This document shows, piece after piece, positions 45,424-54,935 of a stretch of DNA of 64,000 bases. This DNA comes from Humitalea rosea. GTDB lineage: Bacteria; Pseudomonadota; Alphaproteobacteria; Acetobacterales; Acetobacteraceae. The notes under the pieces are model-generated. The model made no database searches. It saw only the letters and a list, made by a program, of their open reading frames with translations, and had not been told where the DNA came from. The translations under genes were made by a program, and so were the position numbers. The stretch spans positions 62,001 through 126,000 of the forward strand of contig NZ_QKYU01000006.1 of NCBI RefSeq assembly GCF_003253705.1, read 5' to 3'. Within the stretch, counting starts at the first letter, position 1; each line of letters opens with the position of its first letter.

Positions 45424-46308
45424 TCAGGCGGCGGCGATCAGCGCGAGCAGCGCCGTGGCGGCCCGGCTCGGGCTGCGCTCGTGGTGCCGCAGCACGTGGA
45501 AGGCACGTTCGGGCAGGGCCAGCTTCACCTGCCGCAACAGCCCGGCCTCCAGGCTCGGCACGGCGACGGAGGCGGAGATCGCCGTCGCCCCCATGCCCGC
45601 CTCGACCGCGGCGCGCACCGCTTCGTTGGAGGGCAGTTCCAGCGCCACTTGCAGGCCGCCCGGCGGGACACCGGCCGCGGCCAGCGCCGCCTCGAACGCC
45701 GAGCGAGTGCCGGAGCCAGGCTCCCGCAGGACCCACTCGCCCTGCTCGGCGGCCCGGGCCAGCGTGAGCCCGGCGGTGCTCGCCCAAGGGTGGTCCGGGG
45801 CGACCACCAGCACGAGCTGGTCGGTGGCGACCGTCGTGCTGCGGAGCTGGCCATCCTCCACCGCGCCCTCGACGAAGCCGAGTTCCGCCCGCCCCTCATG
45901 CACCGCGGCGGCGACCTGCGCGGTATTGCCGATGGCCAGCCGGATCTCGATGCCGGGATGGGCGCGGCGGAAGGCGACCAGATGGCGGGGCAGCCAATAG
46001 CCGGCGATGGTCTGGCTGGCCTGGACCGACAGCACGCCGCGCACCAGCCCGCCGAGTTCGGCCAGGGTCAGCTCGGCGGCATCGGCGCGGGCCAGAACCG
46101 CCTGGGCCTCGCCCAGGAAGCGCTGCCCGGCGTCGGTCAGCTCGATGCCGCGGCCGACCCGGTGGAACAGCTTGATGCCATGGCCGGCCTCAAGTGCGGC
46201 CACCGCTGCGCTGGCGGCGGATTGCGCGATGTGCAGCGCCTCGGCCGCGCGCGTCACATGCTGGCGCTCGGCGACGGCGACGAAAACGCGGAGCTGGTCG
46301 AGGGTCAT
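45424..46308 (-). CDS. LysR-family transcriptional regulator (YeiE/CbbR-like)
   Basis: A 294-residue regulator. Residues 1-60 hold the winged helix (MTLDQLRVFVAVAERQHVTR and AAEALHIAQSAASAAVAALE), followed by the linker helix and a two-lobed effector domain with VQASQTIAGYWLPRHLVAF and GRAELGFVEGAVED. The ATG at 46308 was chosen as the classical MTLDQL start; longer frames exist upstream. Convergent with the YeiH-like gene, and the probable binder of the inverted repeat at 44249-44265. Confidence 0.88.
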   Translation of the reverse strand: MTLDQLRVFVAVAERQHVTRAAEALHIAQSAASAAVAALEAGHGIKLFHRVGRGIELTDAGQRFLGEAQAVLARADAAELTLAELGGLVRGVLSVQASQTIAGYWLPRHLVAFRRAHPGIEIRLAIGNTAQVAAAVHEGRAELGFVEGAVEDGQLRSTTVATDQLVLVVAPDHPWASTAGLTLARAAEQGEWVLREPGSGTRSAFEAALAAAGVPPGGLQVALELPSNEAVRAAVEAGMGATAISASVAVPSLEAGLLRQVKLALPERAFHVLRHHERSPSRAATALLALIAAA

Positions 46309-46394
46309 TCTCACCGGGGCGAGGGTAGCCGGGCGCGGGGCGGGGCTGAAGGGGCACAGGTGCCGGGCTGCAACACAGGCCCCGCCGCGGAGCC

Positions 46395-47444
46395 TCACGG
46401 CGAGGGCGACGGCGCCAATTCGGGAAAGCGCACCATCCGGCCGTGCTCCTCATCCCACAAAGCGTAGCTGGGCGCGCGCAAGGCCTCGCGCAGGGTGAGC
46501 GTCGTCACGCTCTCCGCCAAGGTCGGCATGGCGTCGTGGCAGGCCTCCAGGTGGTAGTTCGGCACGCGGGGCAGCAGATGGTGGACGTGGTGGAAGCCGA
46601 TGTTCCCGGTGAACCATTGCAGCAGCCGCGGCAGCCTCAGGCAGGAGCTGCCATGCATTGACGCGCCGGCATGGGTCCATTCGGCCTGGCGCGCCCATTG
46701 CGACTCCTCGAACCGGTGCTGCACCGTGAACAGCCAGACGCCGATGATCGAGGCGAGGACCATGATCGGCAGTTGCACCAGCAGCACCGGCCCCAGGCCA
46801 AGCGTGAGGGCGAGCACAGCGAGCATGGCCCCGAGGGCAAGGTTGGTGGCCTGCACGCTGCGCCGCTCCTTCCGCCAGCTGCGCGGCATGTCGAACGGCA
46901 GGCGGTAGAGCACGAGGAACACGATCGGCGGCAGCAGCAACTGCGCCACCACGGGATGCCGCGCCAGCCGGTAACGCCATCGGCCGCGAGGCGTCATGGC
47001 CTGGTATTCGCGCAGCGTCAGGCAACTCGAATAGATGTCCGCCCCCGCATGGCGCTGGTCCAGATTGTTCCAGACGGCGTGGTGCCCCGCGTGCTGGCGC
47101 CGCCAGCTGGCATAGGGTGTGTAGGTGGCCAGGCTGCATAGCCAACCGGTCACGGCATTGGCCCAGCGGGAGCGGAAGTAGGACGCATGGCCGCAATCAT
47201 GCTGGATGATGAACAGCCGCACGACGAAGCCCGCGGTCGGGATGGCAAGCGCCAGCGTCAGCCAGAAGGACACCGTGACGGACGCATACATCAGGCCAAG
47301 CAGGGCGACGTAGGCCACGGCATTGCCCGCGAGTTGTCCGATGCTGCGACCGGGCGAGGGGCTCTGGAAGCGGGCGACCGCATCCCGGGGCGGGCGGCGT
47401 TCAGCCTGGGCGGGGTCGGAACGCGGCAGTGTCTGGTCGGGCAT
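46395..47444 (-). CDS. fatty acid desaturase
   Basis: Membrane-bound di-iron desaturase of 349 residues with all three histidine boxes: HDCGH (near residue 90), HAGHH (near 127) and HHVHH (near 300). Two pairs of hydrophobic segments flank them. The layout resembles bacterial delta-12-type acyl-lipid desaturases. The ATG at 47444 follows CCAGAGGG; the frame stays open far upstream but without homology. It is separate from its neighbours in function and probably adjusts membrane fluidity. Confidence 0.87.
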   Translation of the reverse strand: MPDQTLPRSDPAQAERRPPRDAVARFQSPSPGRSIGQLAGNAVAYVALLGLMYASVTVSFWLTLALAIPTAGFVVRLFIIQHDCGHASYFRSRWANAVTGWLCSLATYTPYASWRRQHAGHHAVWNNLDQRHAGADIYSSCLTLREYQAMTPRGRWRYRLARHPVVAQLLLPPIVFLVLYRLPFDMPRSWRKERRSVQATNLALGAMLAVLALTLGLGPVLLVQLPIMVLASIIGVWLFTVQHRFEESQWARQAEWTHAGASMHGSSCLRLPRLLQWFTGNIGFHHVHHLLPRVPNYHLEACHDAMPTLAESVTTLTLREALRAPSYALWDEEHGRMVRFPELAPSPSP

Positions 47445-47653
47445 GGCGGAACCCTCTGGATCCTCGTGCGCGGCGCCAGGGGCCTGGAGGCGCCGCCGTG
47501 GCCCATAATTGGGGATGCGGCACGCGAAGTGAATGCCGATGCGGGAGGGCGACGCCTCCGCCATCCTCAACTCCGCCCGCTCGGACCTACTACGCCCGGG
47601 ATGGTCAAAGGTTACGCGGCGACGGGCGAGGTTCAGATCTGCGCAAATCCATA

Positions 47654-47681
47654 TTGCAACGCTACGTAGCGTATGTTTAAT
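47654..47681 (+). promoter_or_regulatory. promoter with 14-bp palindromic operator upstream of prpF-like gene
   Basis: TTGCAA (47654-47659) and TTTAAT (47676-47681) are 16 bp apart. The perfect palindrome ACGCTACGTAGCGT (47659-47672) fills the spacer. This is the same architecture as the promoter at 11600-11627 with a different operator. The remaining gap (47445-47726) shows a GC-rich hairpin candidate near 47538-47560 and the ribosome site AGGAGGAG before 47727. Confidence 0.55.
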
Positions 47682-47726
47682 ACCGGGAAAGCGCCGGGAG
47701 GAACCCGGCAGCCCAGGAGGAGCAGC

Positions 47727-48908
47727 ATGGCCCGGCAGACGCGATGCGTGATGATGCGCGGCGGTACCAGCAAGGCGGTATTCTTGAAGGAAGCCGATCT
47801 GCCGAGGGATGCGGCGGCGCGCGATGCGCTGATCCTCGGCATCTTCGGCTCGCCCGACAAGCGGCAGATCGACGGGCTCGGCGGCGCCGATCCGCTGACC
47901 AGCAAGCTCGCCGTCATCGGGCCGCCGCGGGTCGATATCCCCGAGGCCGCGGGCACGCACCTCACCTACACCTTCGGCCAGGTGGAGATCGACGAGCCGG
48001 GGATCGACTACCTGAGCCTCTGCGGCAACATCAGCTCCGCCGTCGGCGCCTTCGCGGTGCGGGAGGGCATGGTGGAGCCGCGCTCGCCGATCACCACGGT
48101 CCTGGCCTGGAACACCAACCTCAAGCGCGTGCTGCGGATCGAGGTGCCGGTCGAGGACGGCCAGCCGGTCGAGGAGGGCACCTTCGCCGTCCCCGGCGTG
48201 CCCGGCACCGGCGCCCGCATCCTGGTGGATTTCGCCGCCACGGCGGGCGGGACCACCGGGGCGCTGCTGCCGACCGGCCAGCCGATGGATGTGCTGGAGG
48301 TCGAGGGCATCGGCAGCATCCAGGTGAGCCTGGTCGATATCGGCAATCCGCATGTCTTCATCCGCGCCGCCGATGTCGGGCTGACGGGGCGGGAGACGCC
48401 GGCCGAGATCGACGGCAATGCCGATCTGCTGGACCGGCTGGAACGCATCCGTGGCGCCGCCGCGCATCGGCTGGGCCTGGCGACCTCACCCGCCGCGGCG
48501 CGGTCGGAGACGCCGGCGGTGCCGATCCTCGGCATGATGGCGGCCCCGGCCGGGTATCGCGACTTCCTGCATGGCACCGAGGTGCCGGCCGAGGAGATGG
48601 ATGTGTTGGCGCGGCTGATGTTCATGCAGCGCACCCACAAGACCTATGCCGGCACCAGCACCGTCTGCACCGGCGTCGCCAGCCGCATCCCCGGCACGCT
48701 GGTGCATGAGGCCGCGCGCCCCGTGCCCAACGAGCAGGCCGAGTGCCGCATCGGCCATCCGGCCGGCGTGATCGTCACCGAGGTCAAGGTTTTGGGTGGC
48801 AATGGGCCGGAGTTCAGCGTGCAGCGCGCCACACTCGGCCGCACCGCGCGGCTGATCATGGAAGGCTATGTCTTCACCGCCGACCGCCTGCCGCAGGCCG
48901 CGGAATGA
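47727..48908 (+). CDS. PrpF-family isomerase (4-oxalomesaconate tautomerase/aconitate isomerase-like)
   Basis: A 393-residue PrpF-fold protein made of two diaminopimelate-epimerase-like halves. It opens RCVMMRGGTSKAVFL, the family start, and has LSLCGNISSAVGAFAV with the conserved cysteine near residue 99, plus VSLVDIGNPHVFIRA. Relatives move a double bond in unsaturated tricarboxylates or dicarboxylates (GalD, PrpF, methylitaconate isomerase). AGGAGGAG precedes the ATG. It is the first gene of a long rightward operon and its stop overlaps the next start (ATGA). Confidence 0.88.
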   Translation: MARQTRCVMMRGGTSKAVFLKEADLPRDAAARDALILGIFGSPDKRQIDGLGGADPLTSKLAVIGPPRVDIPEAAGTHLTYTFGQVEIDEPGIDYLSLCGNISSAVGAFAVREGMVEPRSPITTVLAWNTNLKRVLRIEVPVEDGQPVEEGTFAVPGVPGTGARILVDFAATAGGTTGALLPTGQPMDVLEVEGIGSIQVSLVDIGNPHVFIRAADVGLTGRETPAEIDGNADLLDRLERIRGAAAHRLGLATSPAAARSETPAVPILGMMAAPAGYRDFLHGTEVPAEEMDVLARLMFMQRTHKTYAGTSTVCTGVASRIPGTLVHEAARPVPNEQAECRIGHPAGVIVTEVKVLGGNGPEFSVQRATLGRTARLIMEGYVFTADRLPQAAE

Positions 48909-50923
48909 GCGCCGCATCGATGCTCATAGCACAGCCGGGGATGATGGGGCCGCTGGCGCTGCGCAACCGCATCATCATGGGCCCGATGGGGACCAATTAC
49001 GGGACGGGTGACGGCTTCTCGACCGAACGCGACAAGCTCTACTACGCGCTGCGGGCGCAGGGCGGTGCCGCGATGATCATCACCGAGGCGATGGTCGTCG
49101 CCGCGAATGCGCGCAACCACCGCAACTCGCTCTGCATCCACCATGACAAATTCATCCCCGGCCTCGCGGCGGTGGTGGATGCGATCCATGACGGCGGCGC
49201 GCTGGCCGTGGCACAGCTGAACCATCGTGGCGGGCTGCTGCGCCGGTCGGTGCTGGGCATGGAGCCGGTGGGGCCATCGGATGGCATCAACCCGGCGACA
49301 GGCGAGCCGGTCCGTGGCCTCTCCGTCGCGGAAATCCGCGCGATCCAGGAGGATTTCCTGACCTCGGCGCGGCGGGCCTGGGCCGCGGGCTATGACGCGG
49401 TCGAGCTGCATGCGGCGAATGGCTATCTGTTCCAGCAATTCTTCACGGCACGCATCAATCGGCGCGACGACGCCTATGGCGGTTCGCTCGAAAATCGGAT
49501 GCGTCTGCTGCTGGAAACGGTGGCGCTGATTCGTTCGGAAATCCCGGAGCTGCCGCTGATGATCCGCATCAGCGCCACGGAATATGTCGAGGGCGGCTAC
49601 AGCGAGGCGGAGATCATCGCCCTGGCCCAGGCGCTGGAACGTGCGGGTGTGATCGCCATCGACCTTTCGGGCGGCTCGAACGAGAGCCCGGCGCTGTCGC
49701 GCTACTGCATCCAGCCGCCGTCCTTTCCCCGGCGCTTCCTGGAGCCCTATGCGCGGCCGATCACCGAGGCGCTGGGCATTCCCGTCATCATGGCCGGGCG
49801 CATCATCGACCCCGAGGATGCCGAGGGCGTGTTGCAGGCGGGCAGCGCGCACTACGTCGCGGTGTGCCGCGCCCTGGTCGCGGACCCCTATTGGACGCGC
49901 AAGGCCTTTGGCCGGATCGCGACGCCGATCAAGAAGTGCATTTCCTGCAATGTCTGCTTCGAACGCCTGACGTTGGAGCAGGATGTCGCCTGCGTCGCCA
50001 ATCCGCTGGTCGGCACCGAATTCGAAGGGCTGGAGCTGGCGGAGCCGCAGCTCGCCGATCGGCTGCCCGAGGCGCAGCGCCGCCGCGTGCTGGTGCTCGG
50101 CGCGGGCGTTGCAGGCGTGGAGGCGGCGCGCGTCGCCGCGGCGCGCGGCCATGTCGTGGAGGTCTGGGAGAAGGCGGATGTGGCGGGCGGGCAGTTGCCG
50201 CTGGCCATCGCCGGCCCGGACAAGGCCGATGTCGCCGGCATCTGGAGCTATCGCTGGCCGCAGCTGGAAACATTGGGCGTTCCCGTCCGCTTCGGGGTGG
50301 AGGCCACACCGGCCCGCATCCGCGATTTCGCCCCGGACCTCGCGATCGTCGCGACCGGCGCCCGCGCGCGGCACCTGCCGATCCTGGACTCGGCGCCCTG
50401 CCCAACGCTGCATGCCTGGGAGGTGATCCGCGAGCCCTCCCGCATCCCGCGCGGCAGCCACGTCACCATCATCGGCGGCGGCCTCGTCGGGTTGGAGACG
50501 GCGGATCTTCTGGTGGGCGAGGCCGGCTGCCACGTCACCCTCATCGAGGCCCTGCCGACCGTGGCCACCGGCATGGCCCGCAACAACCGCTTCGACCTGC
50601 TGGAGCGGCTGGAACGCGGCGGCATGAAGACTCTGACCGGTACCTTCGTCGAGGGCTTTGTCGGTGACCAGGTGATGCTCCGCAGCGGGGAGCGGCGCTG
50701 GAACATGCCGGCGGGCGATGTGGTCATCCATGCCGTGGGACCGGTGCCGAACCGCGATGTGCTGCCGGTGCTGGAGCAGGCCGGCGTCGACTACGTACTG
50801 GTCGGCGATTGCAACCGACCGAGCGATTTTCTCGATGGCATCCGCGATGCCTGGATGACGGCGCTGGCCGTTGAGCGGCATCCGAAGGCCCGCACCCACG
50901 CCGCCGCTTTGGCCGTGCCATGA
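48905..50923 (+). CDS. NADH:flavin oxidoreductase / 2,4-dienoyl-CoA reductase-like Fe-S flavoprotein
   Basis: A 672-residue enzyme with an Old Yellow Enzyme TIM barrel (residues 1 to about 350: RIIMGPMGTNYG, ELHAANGYLFQQFFTARINR), a 4Fe-4S site of four cysteines at about 344, 347, 350 and 362 (spacing x2, x2, x11, near that of trimethylamine dehydrogenase), and a C-terminal FAD/NAD domain (VLVLGAGVAGVEAARVAAARG; a second VTIIGGGLVGLETAD). It reduces activated double bonds. It overlaps the PrpF-like gene by 4 bp and may act on its product. The next gene overlaps its stop by ATGA. Confidence 0.9.
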   Translation: MSAASMLIAQPGMMGPLALRNRIIMGPMGTNYGTGDGFSTERDKLYYALRAQGGAAMIITEAMVVAANARNHRNSLCIHHDKFIPGLAAVVDAIHDGGALAVAQLNHRGGLLRRSVLGMEPVGPSDGINPATGEPVRGLSVAEIRAIQEDFLTSARRAWAAGYDAVELHAANGYLFQQFFTARINRRDDAYGGSLENRMRLLLETVALIRSEIPELPLMIRISATEYVEGGYSEAEIIALAQALERAGVIAIDLSGGSNESPALSRYCIQPPSFPRRFLEPYARPITEALGIPVIMAGRIIDPEDAEGVLQAGSAHYVAVCRALVADPYWTRKAFGRIATPIKKCISCNVCFERLTLEQDVACVANPLVGTEFEGLELAEPQLADRLPEAQRRRVLVLGAGVAGVEAARVAAARGHVVEVWEKADVAGGQLPLAIAGPDKADVAGIWSYRWPQLETLGVPVRFGVEATPARIRDFAPDLAIVATGARARHLPILDSAPCPTLHAWEVIREPSRIPRGSHVTIIGGGLVGLETADLLVGEAGCHVTLIEALPTVATGMARNNRFDLLERLERGGMKTLTGTFVEGFVGDQVMLRSGERRWNMPAGDVVIHAVGPVPNRDVLPVLEQAGVDYVLVGDCNRPSDFLDGIRDAWMTALAVERHPKARTHAAALAVP

Positions 50924-51729
50924 CAGGGGCAGCGATGGACGACACCTACGAGCTTTACGCGATCCGCTATGCGATGCGGGACGCGAAGCGGAAAGATCAC
51001 TTTATCGGCGGCGATCCGCATGATGCGCCGATGCCGATGGATTACTTCCTCTGGGCCGCGGTCGGCGCCAACGGCAGCTTCGTCATCGACACCGGCTTCA
51101 ATGCGGAAACCTCGGCCAAGCGTGGCCGCACCTTCCTGCGCTGCCCGGTCGAGAGCCTGTCGCTGATCGGCGTCGATCCGGCCACGGTGCAGGAGGTGGT
51201 GCTGACGCATCTGCACTACGACCATGTCGGGAATTTCGACCGCTTCCCCGCCGCCCGCTTCCATCTGCAGGAACCGGAAATGCAGTATGCGACCGGCCGC
51301 TACATGCGCTTCCCGCGCCTCGCGCATTCCTTCGAGGTCGAGGATGTCTGCGGCATGGTGCGGCTGAATTTTGCGGGCCGCGTCTGCTTCCACAATGGCG
51401 ATGCGGTAATCGCGCCCGGTGTCTCCCTGCACCGGATGGGGGGGCATTCCGCGGGGCTGCAATGCGTGCGGGTCAATACGCGGCGGGGGCCGGTGGTGAT
51501 CGCCTCCGACGTCACGCATTTCTATGAGAACATGGAAACGGGCCGCCCTTTCCCGACCGCCTTCCATGTCGGCGAGATGCTGGAGGGCTTCGAGGCGTTG
51601 CGCGCCCTCGCGCCCTCCGACGCGCACATCGTGCCGGGCCACGACCCCGAGGTGATGCGCCGCTACCCCGCCGTCTCGCCGGAACTGCACGGCATCGCCG
51701 TGCGGCTCGATGTCGATCCCATCGCCTGA
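50920..51729 (+). CDS. metallo-beta-lactamase-fold hydrolase (lactonase-like)
   Basis: A 269-residue MBL-fold protein. Metal ligands are HLHYDH near residue 93, His in GGHSAGLQ, Asp in SDVTHF and His in VPGHDPEV. The sequence resembles N-acyl homoserine lactonases and other ester or lactone hydrolases (the Tyr in HLHYDH is typical). ATG at 50920 overlaps the upstream stop; ATG at 50935 is the alternative. Given its operon, a small carboxylic lactone or thioester is as likely a substrate as a quorum signal. Confidence 0.85.
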   Translation: MTGAAMDDTYELYAIRYAMRDAKRKDHFIGGDPHDAPMPMDYFLWAAVGANGSFVIDTGFNAETSAKRGRTFLRCPVESLSLIGVDPATVQEVVLTHLHYDHVGNFDRFPAARFHLQEPEMQYATGRYMRFPRLAHSFEVEDVCGMVRLNFAGRVCFHNGDAVIAPGVSLHRMGGHSAGLQCVRVNTRRGPVVIASDVTHFYENMETGRPFPTAFHVGEMLEGFEALRALAPSDAHIVPGHDPEVMRRYPAVSPELHGIAVRLDVDPIA

Positions 51730-51757
51730 CCACGCACTGATTTCTGGAGGAATACGC

Positions 51758-53149
51758 ATGTCCGAGCCCGCCGCCGTCACCCTCGCACGGCATTTTTCCA
51801 AGCTTTCCATCGACCAGATTCCGGCTAGGCATTTGGCCGATGCCAAGGCACTGATCGCCGATTGGTTCGCCGTGGCGCTCGCGGGGTCGCGCGCCGACAG
51901 CGGCGCCATCGCGCGGCGCTTCGCGACCGAGACCGGCGGGCGCGAGGAAGCCTGCATCGTGAATGGCGGCGGCGCGCGCGTGCCGGCGGTGCATGCCGCC
52001 TTCGCCAACGCCATCGCCTCCCACAGCGTCGAGCTGGACGACGTGGATATTCTTGCGCTGTTCCATTTCAGCCCGCCGGTCGTCGCGGCGGCGGTGGCGG
52101 TGGCGGAACGCGCAGGCTCGACCGGCGCGGAACTGCTGACCGCCGTCGTCGCGGGCTGCGAGGCCATGGCGCGGCTGAGCGATGCCACCAACCCCTCGCT
52201 GCGTGATCGCGGCTATCACACCACGCCGACCGTGGGCGCCTTCGGTGCCGCGGTCGCGGCGGGGGTGCTGCTGCGGCTGGATGAGGCGACGATGACCTCC
52301 GCCCTCGGCCTCGCCGGGGCGCAGGCCTCGGGGCTGATGGAGATGTACGGGCCCTCCATGCAGAAGCGCTTCAACCCCGGCCCGGCGGCGCGCAACGGCG
52401 TCACCGCCGCGGTGATGGCGCAGCTTGGCTTCACCGGCGCGGCGACCATCCTGGACGGGCCACGCGGCTTCTGCCGGGCCTTCAGCGACCATTACGACGC
52501 GGAGGCGCTGCTGCGCGGGCTCGGCACCGAATTCCCGATCCACATCGAGTACAAGGCCTATTCCTGCGCGCGCCCGATCCATAACGGGATCGATTGCGCG
52601 CTCGACATCCGCAAGCAGATCGGCGCGGATCGTGTCGATGGCATCCGCAGCATCACCATCCGGCGGCATTCTGCCTGGGCGCATTACCACCAGATCCCGC
52701 GCCCCGCGACGCATCACGAGGCGCAGGTGAGCATGAACTACTCCGTGGGCGTGGCGCTGCGCGAGGGCGCCGCCCTGCTGCCGCAATACACCGAGGAGAA
52801 GGTGCACGACGAGGCCATCCTGCGCCTTTCGGAGATGGTGACCGTGGTGCCGGACGACAGCCTGCCGCGCGGCGTCTCCTGCCTCATGACCGTCGAGACG
52901 GCGGATGGCGCCAGCTTCTCGTCCCAGGTGGACCACCCCAAGGGCTCCATCGCCAATCCGATGACGCCCGAGGAGGCCGCGGCCAAGGCGCATCTGCTGG
53001 GCGATCCGGTCATCGGCGCGGCCGGGGTTACCCGTCTGCTGGAGCGGATCAGCCAGTTGGAGACGCTGCCGCGGGCGGCGGAGCTGATGGCGCTGGCCCA
53101 GGGCAGCGGCGTCAAGGCCGCGGAGAAGGCGTTCGCAAGCGCCTGCTGA
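51758..53149 (+). CDS. MmgE/PrpD-family protein (2-methylcitrate dehydratase-like)
   Basis: A 463-residue protein of the family that includes 2-methylcitrate and iminodisuccinate-type dehydratases/epimerases. Conserved blocks are HSVELDDVDI, GYHTTPTVGAFGAAVAAGVL and KAYSCARPIHNGIDCAL. GGAGGAAT lies 7 bp before the ATG at 51758. Its presence with a PrpF-like isomerase suggests handling of a branched tricarboxylate or unsaturated dicarboxylate, but the rest of the methylcitrate cycle (prpB, prpC, acnD) is absent. Confidence 0.87.
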   Translation: MSEPAAVTLARHFSKLSIDQIPARHLADAKALIADWFAVALAGSRADSGAIARRFATETGGREEACIVNGGGARVPAVHAAFANAIASHSVELDDVDILALFHFSPPVVAAAVAVAERAGSTGAELLTAVVAGCEAMARLSDATNPSLRDRGYHTTPTVGAFGAAVAAGVLLRLDEATMTSALGLAGAQASGLMEMYGPSMQKRFNPGPAARNGVTAAVMAQLGFTGAATILDGPRGFCRAFSDHYDAEALLRGLGTEFPIHIEYKAYSCARPIHNGIDCALDIRKQIGADRVDGIRSITIRRHSAWAHYHQIPRPATHHEAQVSMNYSVGVALREGAALLPQYTEEKVHDEAILRLSEMVTVVPDDSLPRGVSCLMTVETADGASFSSQVDHPKGSIANPMTPEEAAAKAHLLGDPVIGAAGVTRLLERISQLETLPRAAELMALAQGSGVKAAEKAFASAC

Positions 53150-53193
53150 TCCAGGGACGCACAGGACATAAACAAGAAAAGGGAGATAAGACG

Positions 53194-54216
53194 ATGACCA
53201 GGACTTTGTTCGACACATCGCAGTCCGGAATCGGACGACGCGGACTGCTGCTCGGCGCGCTCGCGGCGCCGGCGTTGCTGCGGCCGGCTTGGGCGGACAC
53301 CTTCCCCTCCCGAGCCATCCGGCTGGTGGTGCCCTTCACCCCTGGCGGCGCCGCCGACATCACCGCCCGGCTGATAGGGGAACGCATGTCGGCGATCCTC
53401 GGCCAGCCGGTGGTAGTGGACAACCGCCCCGGCGCCGGCGGCAACATCGCGGCCGAGGTGGTCGCCCGTTCCGAGCCTGATGGCTACACGACCTTCCTTG
53501 GTGGCGCGACGATCTTCTGCGCCAACAAGGCGCTCTATGGCGGCCGCATCCCCTTCCACCCCATCACCGATTTCACCCATCTGAGCCGCGTCTCGATCGG
53601 CACGACCCTGCTGGTCGTCAACGCCCGCGAGCCCTGGCAGACCTTCGGTGAACTCATCGCCGCGGCGAAGGCGAATCCGGGCCGGATCACCATGGCCTCC
53701 TCCGGCCAGGGCACGATCAGCCATCTGAGCCTGGCGAAGCTGATGCAATCGGCCGGGGTGGAGATCACCCATGTGCCCTATCGCGGATTGACGCCGGGGC
53801 TGAACGACCTGATCGGGGGCACCGTCAACATGATGTTCGACGGCATTCCCGCGCTGATCCCGCATGTGCGCGAGGGGCGTCTCCGCGCCTTGGCGGTGGG
53901 CAGCGACAAGCGCGTGACCTTCGTGCCCGGGCTCGAAACCGTGCCCAGCATGGGCGAGCTGCTGCCTGGTTCGGGCATGGATATGGAGTTCTGGTACTCC
54001 ATCGACGGCCCCGCCGGGCTCCCGCCCGAGGTCGCGACCAAGCTCTACAATGCGACGGTGCAGGCGGCGAAGCAGCCGGATTACGAGGCGCGGCTGCAGC
54101 CGCTGGGCTTCACGCCGATCACCGATGCCTCGCCCGCGGCCTTCACCAGCTACATCGAGCGCTCGGTGCCGGTCTGGGAGGAACTGGTCCGTGTCTCGGG
54201 CGCCCGGCTGGAGTAG
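53194..54216 (+). CDS. Bug/TctC-family tripartite tricarboxylate transporter substrate-binding protein
   Basis: Periplasmic binding protein of 340 residues. The signal contains GRRGLLLGALAAPALLRPAW, which fits a twin-arginine or Sec signal ending AWA-D. Family blocks are IRLVVPFTPGGAADITARLI, VDNRPGAGGNIAAEVVA and HVPYRGLTPGLNDLIGG. These proteins bind carboxylates, which suits the PrpF/PrpD operon. No TctA or TctB membrane partner is encoded nearby, so it must use one elsewhere or act as a sensor. Confidence 0.9.
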   Translation: MTRTLFDTSQSGIGRRGLLLGALAAPALLRPAWADTFPSRAIRLVVPFTPGGAADITARLIGERMSAILGQPVVVDNRPGAGGNIAAEVVARSEPDGYTTFLGGATIFCANKALYGGRIPFHPITDFTHLSRVSIGTTLLVVNAREPWQTFGELIAAAKANPGRITMASSGQGTISHLSLAKLMQSAGVEITHVPYRGLTPGLNDLIGGTVNMMFDGIPALIPHVREGRLRALAVGSDKRVTFVPGLETVPSMGELLPGSGMDMEFWYSIDGPAGLPPEVATKLYNATVQAAKQPDYEARLQPLGFTPITDASPAAFTSYIERSVPVWEELVRVSGARLE

Positions 54217-54294
54217 GCGGGGTGCCGCCGTGAACGCGCCTTGATTCCCATGGAGGGATCGACAAAGAGGGGCCCGGACTTCGGAGGGCCTTTC

Positions 54295-54912
54295 ATGCGG
54301 ATCAAGGACACAGCGCCGGCCGCCGCCCCCCGCCGCGGCCGGCCGCGCAGTCCGGAGGTGCGGGAGCGGATCCTGGCCGCCACCGAGGAGTTGCTGTCCG
54401 AAGGCGGGTTCCAGGCCGTCACCGTGGAGGCGGTTGCGGCACGGGCCGGGGTGGCGAAGACCTCGCTCTACCGCTGGTGGCCCAACCGGGCGGCGGTGGC
54501 GCTGGACTGCGTTTCAGCGCGGATGACGCCGATTGCCGACGAGGCCGGCATGGGCGGTTTCCGCGAGCGGTTCCGGCGTCAGCTCAAGGCGACCATCCGT
54601 TTGCTCAACAGCCCGCAGGGCCAGGCGATCCTGGCGCTGATCGGGGCAAAGCAGACCGATCCCGCGCTGGCACAATCCTATTCGGAACAGATCGCGCGGC
54701 CCCGGCGCGCGCAGACCCGGATGCTGCTGCAACAGGCGACGCGCGCGGGCGAGATCGCGGCGGGGACGGATCCGGACGTCTTCCTCGATGCGATCTACGG
54801 CCCGCTCTACTACCGCAAGGTCGTGTCGGGTGAGCCTGTGACGGATGAGTTCATCGACCGCATCGTGGATGCGGCCTTCATCGCCTTCGGTGCCAAACCC
54901 GGGGCGGAATAA
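54295..54912 (+). CDS. TetR-family transcriptional regulator
   Basis: A 205-residue regulator. The helix-turn-helix is RILAATEELLSEGGFQAVTV followed by EAVAARAGVAKTSLYRWWPNR, split here, in residues about 25-70; the C-terminal helical domain is of the broad ligand-sensing kind. ATG at 54295 has GGAGGG upstream; an earlier ATG at 54241 would add an unlikely extension. Candidate ligand-responsive repressor of the 47.7-54.2 kb operon and possible binder of the palindrome at 47659-47672. Confidence 0.87.
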   Translation: MRIKDTAPAAAPRRGRPRSPEVRERILAATEELLSEGGFQAVTVEAVAARAGVAKTSLYRWWPNRAAVALDCVSARMTPIADEAGMGGFRERFRRQLKATIRLLNSPQGQAILALIGAKQTDPALAQSYSEQIARPRRAQTRMLLQQATRAGEIAAGTDPDVFLDAIYGPLYYRKVVSGEPVTDEFIDRIVDAAFIAFGAKPGAE

Positions 54913-54935
54913 CGACAGGCATCGGGGGGATCCTT

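Noticed and set aside
47445-47653. Possible small gene between the desaturase and the PrpF-like gene
   Set aside because: Frames here are extensions of neighbours in other frames, with no ribosome site and no recognisable sequence.
50920-51729. Quorum-quenching lactonase as a firm call for the MBL-fold protein
   Set aside because: The fold and metal site are clear but the operon is catabolic; substrate class cannot be decided from sequence.
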